A program made the translations under genes and the position numbers. Shown here piece by piece: positions 35,049 through 46,442 of a stretch of 64,000 bases of DNA. The stretch's first letter is position 1, and each line of letters begins with the position of its first letter. The DNA is taken from NCBI RefSeq assembly GCF_041260155.1, contig NC_091934.1, forward strand, positions 44,594,398 through 44,658,397. Direction: 5' to 3'. The notes under the pieces were generated by a model that ran no database searches, had not been told where the DNA came from, and saw only the letters and a list, made by a program, of their open reading frames with translations. The DNA is from Ptychodera flava. Its lineage: Eukaryota > Hemichordata > Enteropneusta > Ptychoderidae.

Positions 35049-35128
<80 letters not shown>

Positions 35129-35135
35129 ATATATA
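35049..35135. repeat. (TA)n microsatellite
   Basis: Interrupted AT repeat of about 87 bp. Confidence 0.97.
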
Positions 35136-35381
35136 CGTCAACTGTAAGTCTCCGTTCGTTACCTATTTTCAAGGTATCTGGCATGGTGAAGTCCATAGCG
35201 AGGTAAATAATGATCATGTGCCTACATCAATATGAAGCTCATTTATTCTATAACTGTATAAATTAAGCGAATTATATTTGCATTATGCAGAAATTGCGTA
35301 AAATTGTACAATGTTCATACCTTTCCGTTTGGCATGCTTGTGAAATGTTGCGTGTATGCGCAAATAGATGTCATTAGTTTA

Positions 35382-35385
<4 letters not shown>

Positions 35386-35428
<43 letters not shown>
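35386..35428 (+). repeat. (CT)n microsatellite serving as polypyrimidine tract
   Basis: Twenty-one CT units end six bases before the CTAG acceptor of the first PAN exon. In the coding orientation this is a pure pyrimidine run in the position of a polypyrimidine tract. Confidence 0.9.
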
Positions 35429-35432
<4 letters not shown>

Positions 35433-35434
35433 AG

Positions 35435-35644
35435 GATATAAAAAGTGTCTAAATGACGTAACGAGTAAAAGAACGGGTCAGCGTTCGTCTTATGAGATAA
35501 ATGCAAATGACTGCTGCCAGACTTGCCTTGATGATAATGATTGTAAGGCCTGGAGCTATGGTTCCTCGTCAATGCTATGTACATTTGCAGATCTAGTTGC
35601 CCCTCAAACTGACACGCTTCACAACTCCGGTATTATAATTGAGA
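35435..35644 (+). CDS. Exon: PAN/apple-like module 1
   Basis: A symmetrical 210-nt exon, phase 1 at both ends, after CTAG and before GTAAGC. It encodes about 70 residues with KKCLNDV, a CCQTCLDDNDCKAWSYG core and an ending NSGIIIE. The cysteine spacing and the CxAW block resemble PAN/apple-type modules, and the next candidate exon has the same pattern. Such modules bind proteins or sugars outside the cell. Confidence 0.75.
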
Positions 35645-37656
35645 GTAAGCGACATTGATTCATATATTTCTGGAATAAACATCCCTATATATAATGTTAA
35701 AATTGACTTACGTTAGTACGCGACTCGAAAGTGAAAGTACTCAAACATTTCCTCAATGAAACGTTCAACAATACTCGTTAGAAATCAAAAATACAATTCA
35801 GGGCCACAGCTTAAAGTTTGGTATTAGTGAATCAAATTAACTTATTGACTGATATTGAAATGTCAAAATGATCGCCATCCATATGTTATCTGTAGGGGAA
35901 AAACTTACGTTGTCGCAAACTTAGACGATGAAAATTATTTTTGCTCCAAGAGTTTCAAGTAAGTCCCCAAAAATGGTAGATCAGAAGAGAATTGTCAAAA
36001 TTTGAGAGCCCAAGTATTACCTTTAGGACTTTAAATCGATCTTGCTATTTTATCGATATTTTATTCATGTAACTTTTCCCTTTCAACATATAAGTCGATC
36101 TCTTTATCAGTAAACTTTATCGACATAATTCGTCTCAGCATTAATAATACAAAGATTAAAACAAATGGGTTTTTGAGAATTTTATCAGATATTCATGCTA
36201 AATGTGTTGAAAGTTTTCAGTCATTTTAGAATAAAAAGAAAAATAACCCGTAAAATATATCTCTCGATAAGTACTCCAGAAATGGAGTTGTTAGGTGAAA
36301 CAGCTAATTGCTGGGCTTATTTCAACCCTTACCTTAACCCCATAATATTTTTGTATCAGCACCACTTCCCGACAAAATGTTATATATACGTTTTAAAAAC
36401 CCAACATCTTCATGCACGGGTAGCAGATCACTAATAGGGTTGTGTTAATCGGCCCTGATCTTCGCCGTGCATGTATGACAAGTTGCTCTCGCACAAATAA
36501 CTCGTGTTTCGAATATCAATGTCAGCCGTGCTATGACTGTGATGTCATTATATCTGTATGGTTGTTTTGGGAACAAATTTCAGTGGACGTTTACGGTACA
36601 CAATCAATTTCAGTGGATGTTTAGTCGAGCCTAATAGGCTAAGCAAAGCAATACTGATGGTACTCTGCCATTTACTGAGTACTGAAATTTTATGATGCCC
36701 GTTGATGCGCTTAATCATAATTTAGAGCGTCTGCAATCTAATAGTATGGGACATCCACGCTTAATTTTAACCTTCTTGGTTGTTGATGACTCAAATTATC
36801 ACAGGTGAAACCATGAGCGGCCATGATTATCGAATGTTCCACTGGTCAGGAGACAATCAAGTATGAAACTTTAGCTCAGAACTTGGCATTTGTAAGTGTA
36901 TGCAGGTCGCTTTTTGCCAGTGCCAATTTAATAAATATTGCATAGTTATTGAAAAGACTGGCAGTAAGATCTTTTGAATCTTACGTGACATTCCAGCCAT
37001 TTTCGATAATTCATAGGTATTAAAAATACGTAACAGCTCTATGTATGCAAACCCTAGGTTTTAAGTCTCATCATAACGAATGCAGCATATGAGTTGCAGC
37101 CAACGATTTCATCAGAATACTGGTACGCTGATCATTTTATACTCCGATAATTAATCAAGTAAGGACTAATTATGTATCATCCCATTTAGAGACAGCATTT
37201 TCTCGTTATTCTAAACGCCATATCTAGAAAACACTGCAGTAAGTATTCTGGTTTGTCCTTATCCAAAACAGCTTAATCCAAGTGTCTATGCAGAGCTCAG
37301 ACTCTAAATAATTATGGGTCGCCATTCATTTTTGGTGTCCAAAATAACACTTCCCTCCTTGCTCAGCAAAGCTATATCTCTTGTTCATCACCTTTCATTA
37401 AAAACAGCTGCCATATCAACATTATCTTTAATATCAACAATTTCATCTATGGCAATTTAGTTTTTTCAATAGATGGTTCTTCAAAATGAATCTGTCCATT
37501 ATGTAAAATTCTGTCATGCTGTCACGTCCAAGCTGCGAGGTCACCTTGTTATATAGCATTCCAAGTGAAGGACCAAAACACAATTTCCTCATTGCTTTTG
37601 TGTAATTTTGTAACACCACTTTTCGAATATCCATGACATACAACAGACCCAAATAG

Positions 37657-37879
37657 ATGCGTTGTTACAGAAGGCTTCGATCTCCCGGAGCGGATATAAC
37701 AAATATGCCTAGTAGCCGAGAAGAATGCAGTCGCGCATGCTTACGACATATCGACTGCAAAGCATGGGCCTTTGGAAGGGGAGGCTCCACAGGTCTAGCT
37801 TTCGGGTTATGCAGCCTCAAGAATAGTGTACCAAGCGCCGTTCCTAGAGATGACACAGACTTTGGAATTGTCGTACCTG
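37657..37879 (+). CDS. Exon: PAN/apple-like module 2
   Basis: The frame reads RCYRRLRSPGADI, then ECSRACLRHIDCKAWAFG and DTDFGIVVPG, parallel to module 1 (shared DCKAW). It ends in phase 1 before GTAAAT. The start is a problem: a TAG lies immediately upstream in frame, so the only acceptor (AAATAG) would give phase 0, while module 1 ends in phase 1. Either an unseen exon lies between, or one base is missing, or the exon is decaying. Confidence 0.65.
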
Positions 37880-39082
37880 GTAAATTAATTTTCTCAGCGT
37901 CTGAAATGTTTCTCATCGTCAAATTTGTATGATGACGTCACTGTAACATATTTAGTGTGCGGCAAACACTATTTTAATTATTTTCAAAATTCACAAACTT
38001 ATCGTAGATGAGTTGTATCCATGCCGATTAACTCTTAGATAAATGCATCACGACTTGATTTGCGTATATCAGTAAATAGCTTGTGTCAAGTGTTACATAG
38101 ATTTAATAACTGGTATAAAGTGTTAACACTTTAAGAAACTCAATAAACCTTAATTACGGTTGCAACATTAGAGCAATAATTCACGAATTACGCCGAAGAC
38201 TTTCATTTTTCACTATGTGAGGTGAAAGTTCGAAAGTTTGTTTATTTGTTAATATTTTTATGTCTGCAACCATCTATTTTGAATACGGATACCCTGCATA
38301 CTACTACTGTACAAATACGCTATGCTATCGGCGATGCGTCAGTCTCATCTGTCTCTGCCGGCTGCGACATTCTGATTCCATCTACCCTATGCCATTAAGG
38401 TTTTCACGAAATTTCGTCTATCTTAATGAAGTCAAATAGCGATTTTGCGAACCAAATGACATGAAACTTTGCAAGGAAATTTGTTTATTGTCAGTTCGTA
38501 AATTTATCATGGCAGTAAATGTAAACATACACAACAAACACTAATATCTACCTAGTGGCTCGAGATGTGGATAGAATAATGTCAGCTGCGCAGATTGATA
38601 GACCATAGATACCCATGGCACGAATGATTGCATACTTTTCGTAGCCAACTTATGAATAATTGTGTAGCGCACCCAAATTAACGCAACCAAATTTTAACAT
38701 CATGCTGGTCTAATCATTGGTTCTTACAAAGCTCAGGACCTTCATGGTGCACATACCTTAACAAACTAGTACCTATTTTACAAAAAGCGCCTATATCTTA
38801 CAATAGATATTATGTCGTCTTTAAAAATATTACGTGATACGTTTAAATACAATATATATACAGCAGTAAGTGCGGTGAATTAAATTAGCCAGCAGAAGAG
38901 TATCCAGTGTTTTATTCCTGTACGAAAGAAGGACTTTAAAGTAGCAATACGTTCGTTTTGCTACGTCGCAGTAGTATCTGTTCTTTTCGAGATTGTGATC
39001 CATAATTCATGAATGCACTTTTGTTGTAATGAAATGTTAACCATGTCACCTAGAAGTAACCATTTAAATACTTTTTATACAG

Positions 39083-39382
39083 GCTATATTGATATTGGAT
39101 GTTTCTACGACTATAAGGAGGGTCGAAACACAATGCCAGATATTGAAGGCATTGATGATAGACTGACTGGATTTTACAAAAATAGACAAAATGCCATTGA
39201 AACATGTGCCGGGGTGGCACTTGAGAGAGGAGACACAATTTTCGGCCTACAAGATAATGGTCAATGTATGCTTGGAGGCAACAGTCTCGATACATTTGAT
39301 GCGATCGGACCAGCAAAAGTCTGCAGACAACATGGTAGAGGGTGGGGTCGTGCAAATAACGTATACGTATTTCCTACGCAAG
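39083..39382 (+). CDS. Exon: WSC-like cysteine module 1
   Basis: A 300-nt exon, phase 1 both sides (acceptor TTTTTATACAG, donor GGTAAGA). It encodes GCFYDYKEGRNTMPDIEG, then NAIETCAGVALERG, IFGLQDNGQCMLGG and a final NNVYVF. I recognise this as the GC(Y/F)xD...GxC...NxVY module common in invertebrate ectodomains, WSC-like in cysteine pattern and with a probable carbohydrate-binding role. Confidence 0.82.
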
Positions 39383-39523
39383 GTAAGAATTATGGCTATA
39401 ATTTATTGAGCATATCTTCTAATATTTACTGTTGTTTGGAAAATGCTTCTTCAAAGATGACGACAAAGCTCGAAGAAACAATCCAAAATAACCATACACT
39501 TCATATATTTCTTTCATCTATAG

Positions 39524-39811
39524 ATATTCCCAGCTTTATTGGTGTTGGATGTTACTCTGATGCCAGAAGTTACCGTGCCGTGTCACCAATAGCAACGAGA
39601 CTTGACAACGATGGCGATGATGTCATCACATTATGTTCTCGGATGACGTCATCTCTCGGTTATTCCGTGTTTGCTGTGAGAGATGGAAACCAGTGTATGA
39701 CAGGTCGAAATGCTGTAGGTACTTTCGACAGAGACGGAGTGTCTTCCCAATGCGATGACGATGGAAATGGTGGAACCGATTCGATCAATGTCTACGTAAT
39801 ACTAAACAATT
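39524..39811 (+). CDS. Exon: WSC-like cysteine module 2
   Basis: A 288-nt exon, phase 1 both sides (acceptor TCTATAG, donor GTAGGT at 39812). It encodes VGCYSDARSYRAVSP, LCSRMTSSLGYSVFAVRDGN, QCMTGRNAVGTF, SSQC and NVYVI, a tandem copy of the preceding module. A second possible donor (GTGTAAG at 39816) would give phase 2 and is less likely. Confidence 0.8.
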
Positions 39812-39911
39812 GTAGGTGTAAGGTTACTGTTTGTGAACAAAATGTTTAATGGTCGACCATAGGATGCAAGAATTATAAAAAGTCACCAGAAAGTAACAGA
39901 GCGTTTCCCCT

Positions 39912-40973
39912 AGGTACCGCAACTCAGCGTGTGAGACGTACATGATCCACGTACAAAAATTAGCTTGGGTATCACGGACACATTTAAGGTGGAGCTGCAT
40001 GTTGCTAACACAGTTTTTTTCAAAGCAATATTTCACCTCAAAGATGACGAGAAAACCTCCTCATATTATATATTTTCGAAAAGCAGAGACTCTAAAGCTT
40101 AGTATGGTAGCAGTAGTTTAATCGAAAGATGAAGTGGGTGAATATTTGGGGTAAAAAACCTCAATTTTGGTATTAATATTTCACTTGAAAGAAGAGTATA
40201 TGTAGTAAAAACGACTATTTTATTTTGCATTATCTATCCTCATTCAAAAATGGTAAGGGTTGAAAGACTGACATTCAAAACAGTGATCAAAATCATGATT
40301 AGCAAAATTCTTCTTCAAAATGTAAGAACTTCATTGCCAACAAAATAGTCCTTTTTTGTAGAGCATTTAAAGAACATAATGTGAAAATTTCAGAAAATTT
40401 GACCCAGCCAGAGTGTGAGCTAAATTCTTTGAAATTGGGAGGAAAAAGAAGCCAGGAAGTCGGGTGATTTGCGTACATTTGCATAAATTAACAATTCTTT
40501 ATCACGCAACTTTTGACTGCTTGACAAGCTTAAAGGTAAACCCAACCAATATTTTAATCTTGGGTCGACAAATTGATTAAAATTGAATGAATATGTGAAA
40601 AAAAACAACGTGATTTTCGCGAAAAATATGGTTTGTTGGGTGCATTGCCTCAAAAGTAAACCAGCATGGGGCAGCCGCTGTCTGGACTGAGAGATAAACA
40701 GTTGACTAGACTTGATCTACAATGTAACTGTTTCTTTTTCAATTTAAACTAAGAGTTGAAGAGGTGAAGGTATTCTCAACAGAAACTAACTAAAAAGCCA
40801 CACATTGTAGATCATGTGTATCTCTCAGTTTAGACAGAGCGGCTGCCCCATGCTGGTTTACTGTAATTAATCAATGAGTCGGTGACTCTCAAATGTGTCT
40901 TGATACCAAAGCTAATCGTTTGCTTTGCATGTGGATTGTGTCCGTCTCATACGCTGAGTTGCGGTACTTAGAT
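39912..40973. repeat. Foldback element with nested inverted repeats (intronic)
   Basis: Outer arms: TACCGCAACTCAGCGTGTGA at 39916 is matched inversely near 40950 (about 75 bp each). Inner arms: GTAAACCAGCATGGGGCAGC at 40658 against GCTGCCCCATGCTGGTTTAC at 40843, about 60 bp each. No transposase. The central part recurs at 49468-49995, so this is a dispersed non-autonomous element. Confidence 0.85.
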
Positions 40974-41157
40974 GAAATGCACTGTAGAGCCACAGAAATG
41001 TAATGTTTTCTCATTCGATTCATTCTTTGTTTTGCTCATGGTTTACTTTGTCTATAGAGCATGTGGCTTTCAACTCAGTGTTTTTATAAAGAGTCCATAC
41101 AATGTTGGAAGAATTTCAGTGATACATTTCTTACGGAGTTGAACAAAAACATTGTTT

Positions 41158-41171
41158 TATATATATTATAT

Positions 41172-41239
<68 letters not shown>

Positions 41240-41254
41240 CATATATATATATGT
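41158..41254. repeat. Compound (AT)n(GT)n(AT)n microsatellite
   Basis: AT repeat, then about 23 GT units (41192-41237), then AT again. Intronic. Confidence 0.97.
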
Positions 41255-41399
41255 GAGTGGAAGTTTTCAAAAAATTGAGCAGCAGGATCTCATTGTGAGG
41301 AAGAGGCGAGAAAAAACGTTGAGGAGTGGCTGGCATAGGAGTAGTTACGGTCTCTCATAATAACACTATACATTAATTGTTTCTAAAGTTTTAAGAGCT

Positions 41400-43080
41400 A
41401 ACTTAATTTAATGACTTATCCTTAATATCTATCATATTTGTCATTATTTATATAAGAAACTATTATATAACCTGTATTATCACATGAACTGGCCCGTATC
41501 ACCACCTGTGTGACGTACACAAGCACAGATAAGAAATCCATATTACTCCTGTTGTACGTCATCAACCGGAACTGTTTTTCTGCAATGGTACCTTTCATAA
41601 ATGCACGCCGCGACACATACCGATTTGACATGATCGATGCCGTGTTCTCATGACCTTTTTTACAAAAAGGTGACCGGATAAATCCAGACGTTGAAACATA
41701 GAACGCATGTCCAACAAAATTTCTAGTCGCTAAAGTTTAACCTATTCCAAAGAATCGACTGAGGATACCGCCGATCGTTTTAATGGCTCAGTAACATCGC
41801 AGCTTCAGTCGAGTCATAAGGCTCAATGGTCGTACCAGGCGATCGCCAACCGAAGTCGTCCCTTGCGATCCCGATTGGCGATAAACCCGAAAGATACACC
41901 TCAACGTAAGTTCAACTAAATAAATGAGTACCGTATAATCTTCGGGAAAGAGACATAGAAGGCACAAGCATAAAGTCATTTGCCGAACAACGATAAATTT
42001 CCTTCATCAAAAAATTTCGTTAATTTTCGATTGGAATCAAATCTGCAACATAGGGCTGTAGTGAAGTTATACATGTATAATGTATAAGCTGTCGAGCTGT
42101 AGCCTGAACTCTGCAGTGCAGCACTGTGGAATCCGATGTATTTCGAAAGATGACTTGGACAACACTCACAACAGAACAGTTTCCGTAAAGTAACAAAATA
42201 AGGATGTATCTATGGGCGATGTATGTGTCACGGCAAACATTAAAGTCCGTAAGACGAATATGTTGACGACCGAGATGGGAATATTGACAAGTTCACACCG
42301 GTGGAGACCGGTGACGGCAGCGCTGTAGCGTACACTCTGTGTGTCATCGAACGGAATCTTTCGGGCTCGCGAAGATCGTAAACTTGTGATATTTCTAAAA
42401 GCCATGGCATCTCTAAGAATGATAATTAATGTTTCGATCGTGTTGTTGCATGTGCTTCATAAATATATTTGTAAATATTCTAAATAACTCAAAATACTAC
42501 GGCTATCCGTCGATAGCACAATGAAAGCTATGTCCGCCGATGACCGACTTGCCTTGGCGTGGGTCCAGCGCGAAACAATGATTGACGTGTTCACGTGACC
42601 GAATCTGTGTCTGATCGGTGGAGATACCATTCGATGTATCAAATTTTCAACTTCATCGGATTGATGACTGAAAGTGTACTCTAAACATTAGCACATCTTC
42701 TGGGTGACGGGTCGCTTTGTGTAATGAAACGAGAGTAATCCGCGTAAATAAAACACAAATCGCGACAAAAATCAGGCAATTTGTAACAAAATATTTTGAT
42801 CCATCTGCATCAAACGAAAAGTAAGATGACTGTTCATGTGATAAATATATAATCCCATGGTTCGGCTCGAAATTGTACGGCTCCGCGAAAAACACTCGTA
42901 TACGATGACGTCAAACAGAGAAAAATACCATGGGATTATATATAATCATCTTCTGTTGTATGAATGAAGGCTCACGTCATCATTTGTTTGTTCAATCTTT
43001 ATATCTGACTTGAATTGCAAATACCTCCTCAAATGATGATCCTTCCTAGCATTGCAAATTATTTCTTTGATATTTGCCAG
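41400..43080. other. Intron sequence before the pentraxin exon
   Basis: No exon recognised. Contains a 22-nt inverted pair around ATATATAATCCCATGG (42845) and CCATGGGATTATATAT (42929). Confidence 0.45.
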
Positions 43081-43719
43081 ATAATAGCATCGAAAGAAAT
43101 TTAATGGGAGAGAAAATACGACTACAGAATGAGTACTCTCACCTGCGTGTCCAAACAGTTAAAGGTAACACCGAGTTCTCTGCGATCAGTGTATGTATAA
43201 TGGTTAAGCCTGCAGAGGAAGAAAGCCTCCATCTTTTATCCTACAGATCAGGATCTGATATCATGCAATTTTCGTTTGTACCTCGTTGTAAAGTGCATAT
43301 CAAGACTGAAACATTCATGTGTTCTGTTGCATCGCACGATGTAATCACTCCTGATGATTGGACACACACTTGCTTTACTTGGAGGTCAGCAGACGGAGAG
43401 TTGAAAGTTTACATCAACGGAGACATGGTCACACGCAGCACAGTTGCAAATGGAGAGATACTTGGGGGTCGTGGTGTTTTGATTGTGGGCCAGAAGCAAA
43501 TAGTGGAAGGATGGGGTTTTGATCCGGCGAACAACCTCAGAGGAGAGATAATGGCATTGAATGTATGGAACTACGCCGTAACCCATGCTGATATTCGCAT
43601 ATTTTCGTCGTGTCATACAAATGGCGATGGGAACGTCTTTGCGTGGTCGACAGATTCACTACTTCTGATTGACCTTGAAGATCTTTGGAAAATATCCATA
43701 GAAGATACCAAGTCTTGTG
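43081..43719 (+). CDS. Exon: pentraxin domain
   Basis: A single 639-nt exon, phase 1 both sides (acceptor TTTGCCAG, donor GGTAGGA), encodes a whole pentraxin/LamG-like domain of 213 residues. It shows FSAISVCIMVKPAEEESLHL, then WTHTCFTWRSADGELKVYIN, which carries the pentraxin signature H-x-C-x-[ST]-W, then VGQKQIVEGWGFDPANNLRG and MALNVWNYAVTHADI. Length is normal for a pentraxin. The acidic residues that bind calcium in soluble pentraxins are not obviously all present. A one-exon pentraxin cassette is ideal for shuffling. Confidence 0.9.
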
Positions 43720-44450
43720 GTAGGAAATTGTCACTGTATTTTAATGTCTAATTAAGAGAGTTTCGAGACAGTACGTAGGTATAGGAAGGGGAAATATATC
43801 CATGGTAAATTCGGAATGAAGAGTTGAAATATGGACAAATCGTTCAAGCAGTGTCCAATTTTAAGGTGATTCTAAATTTTAAACATGCATTTGCAACGCA
43901 AATGTTGCTTGTTAATTATGGGAGAAATAAATACAGACAGGGAGCAAAAGTACTGATACATTGCCAAAGGACGCAAAACGGCGTTTAAAGTGAAATTCAT
44001 TAGACTAGATCAACACAAAGATACGTCGATACATAAATTCATGATAATTTAAAAAGAATGGGCTGGATATATTTTAGACGTTTGAGCTGTACAGAAACTT
44101 ACTCGAGTGTGTATATCATTGCGAAAACATAATACGATTGAACTGAATGCAGGTTAGAGCGGATAGTCTGGTGCAGCTCCTCGGTAAGTTAAATAATATA
44201 GGAAAACGCTGCTGGGGAACGTGCAGAGGTAGGATGGATAAATGGAGCAATGCAAGGCGGAAACGTCAGTTGTCCTATTAGTTGAACCCATTGTTGTCAC
44301 TTTGTCAGAAATATTTTATTCATTCATAACTGTTGTCCGTTAAGCCTGACAATTTTTCGAATTTTTCTGTCAAAGTAACACATATTATTTTTGACGATTT
44401 TATTTCTTTTGTGGTGGAACAAAACATCAGTCGCTGATGCAGTGTTTGTT

Positions 44451-45140
44451 TAAGGTTCCAAGACAAGAAACCAACCCCTTTAATCTAACAATTCTCTGGT
44501 GGTTAATAAGCTCTGAACCCCCATAAATTATACATTTTCTGAAAGCCTAGATATAGGGAAAGATTTTTGTAATCACAGTGTCACCATTGTTTACATAACT
44601 ATCAAATGACAGGTAATTTGCATAACCTTTCAAATTTTTTTTTCCCTATGTTTTGTCTCAATACTTCAAAGTATCTGATTCAAACTTGCTGGAATGCAAG
44701 CTGTGACAATGTTTTGTAAAAGAGTGTCTCAGATTTTTTGTATCTTGCTTAGTTTTTATTTGAGCACAATTATAAGGAAATCAACTAGGATAAATTCGCT
44801 GCTCGGGAAGTTTCTGGCATAAAAATTGTTTAAGAAGGTTTAGAAAATTCTGAGACACACTTTGAAAGATCCTTAGGACAGCTTGTACTCACACAAATTT
44901 CAGCCACATATCTCTAAGCATTGAAGCAAAACATAGGGAAAACCGATTTTTGGAAGGTTATGCAAATTAACTGTCACATAATAATTATGTAAACAATGGT
45001 GACACTATGGAAACCAAAATGTTTCCCTATATCTAATTAATAGACTTTCTGAAAACATAAAATTTATGGGGGTTCTGAGCTCATTAACCACTAGAAAATT
45101 GTTGGCTTAAAAAGGTCAATTTTTTTGTCTTTTAACCTTA
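44451..45140. repeat. 690-bp foldback element with about 300-bp arms (intronic)
   Basis: The left half reads inward through TAAGGTTCCAAGACAAGAAA, TGGTTAATAAGCTC, GAACCCCCATAAATT, GTGTCACCATTGTTTACATA and TTTGCATAACCTT. The right half carries the reverse complements in mirror order out to TTTAACCTTA at 45140. Identity of the arms is about 80-85% by eye, and no coding frame is present. Likely a long-TIR MITE or foldback transposon. Confidence 0.9.
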
Positions 45141-45719
45141 AAAGTGATGTGTCGCATTTGTCACAATAGGAATCCATGTTAATTTTATGTTAATTTATGT
45201 TAACTTTATGTGAAAGTAAACTGTATTTATACTACTCTCAACCCCCTTTCCAAAACTTTTACTCATAACAAAATCTGTCTGTTTCAATTCGCAGACACAT
45301 CTCCTATCCAAATAAGGTAAGTAAGGCGGAAGGCCAATGTTGAGAGTGACGTGTTTTGTAAACAATAATACATTTTGCAAATGACACCATGTATTGTGCA
45401 AATTTAAACCAGCGTATTGAAATGGGTGCAGCCTTTAAGGGCTTTTTCTCCATGACTTAATCATAGCACCCTCAGGTTGATTAATTTAAAATACATCAGT
45501 ACTGATATGGCGAACAAACTGCATTTACGTCGCAAGTGAATGGGTTCGATCGATAGAAACTGTCCAAACAAAGGACAAACAGAGGAGGTTGCTTGTATTC
45601 CAGTTTACGGTGGGCAAAATTGACTTGAAAAGAATTTTCCTTGTCAAAAAGACAGATGTAGCGTAGATAAATACAATAAATATTAGATTTATTCATTCAT
45701 TATTCATTCATTCACACAA

Positions 45720-46208
45720 CTACATACATACATACATACATACACACACACACACCAATACACTCACATACACACCCATACACACATACATACATACATA
45801 CATACATACATACATACATACATACATACATACATACACACACACCCATACATACATATACATACACACATACATACATACACACACAACCCATACACTC
45901 ACATACACACAACATACACACATACATACATACATACATACATACATACATACATACATACATACATACATACATACACACACACCCATACACTCACATA
46001 CACATACACACATACATACATACACACATACATACATACATACATACATACATACATACATACACACATACATACATACATACATACATACATACATACA
46101 TACATACATACATACATACATACATACATACATACATACATACATACATACATACATACATACATACATACATACATACATACATACATACATACATACA
46201 TACATACA
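45720..46208. repeat. (CATA)n microsatellite, about 490 bp
   Basis: Long tetranucleotide array, interrupted in its left half by CACA and CACTCACA variants and almost pure from 46060. It ends about 60 bp before the first REJ exon. The minus-strand open frames across it (poly-YVCM) are artefacts. Confidence 0.97.
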
Positions 46209-46269
46209 AGTTGTTTCCAACTTACTCCCGGAGTTAACGTGGATATGTTGTGCATCGTTTTTTAACTAG

Positions 46270-46442
46270 ATGTGTTAATAACTGTGGCAGCATGGTAAAT
46301 CAAAACTCGAAACTCGTGGTCTACGCCGACTGCTCTGCGTGTCCACCATCTGCTGTCTTCGATTTGGAATGGTACTTGGGAATATTGGTTGACGGAGAGC
46401 TTTTTGAAAGTATTCTAAATTTATCATCAGTGTCCACAACGG
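46270..46442 (+). CDS. Exon: REJ domain, part 1
   Basis: Encodes CVNNCGSMVNQNSKLVVYAD, then CSACPPSAVFDLEWYLG and SVSTTG, the usual REJ opening with paired cysteines and a W-x-L/W-Y-L core. Acceptor TTTTTAACTAG; donor GGTATGG, phase 1. The acceptor gives phase 2, which does not match the phase 1 end of the pentraxin exon. An additional small exon is probably missing from this annotation. Confidence 0.75.

Noticed and set aside
36442..36624. Cysteine-rich plus-strand frame between the PAN exons
   Set aside because: Cysteines are suggestive, but there are no matching acceptor and donor in a useful phase and no recognisable module.
45712..46255. Long minus-strand open frames of YVCM repeats
   Set aside because: They are translation of the CATA/TATG microsatellite and not genes.
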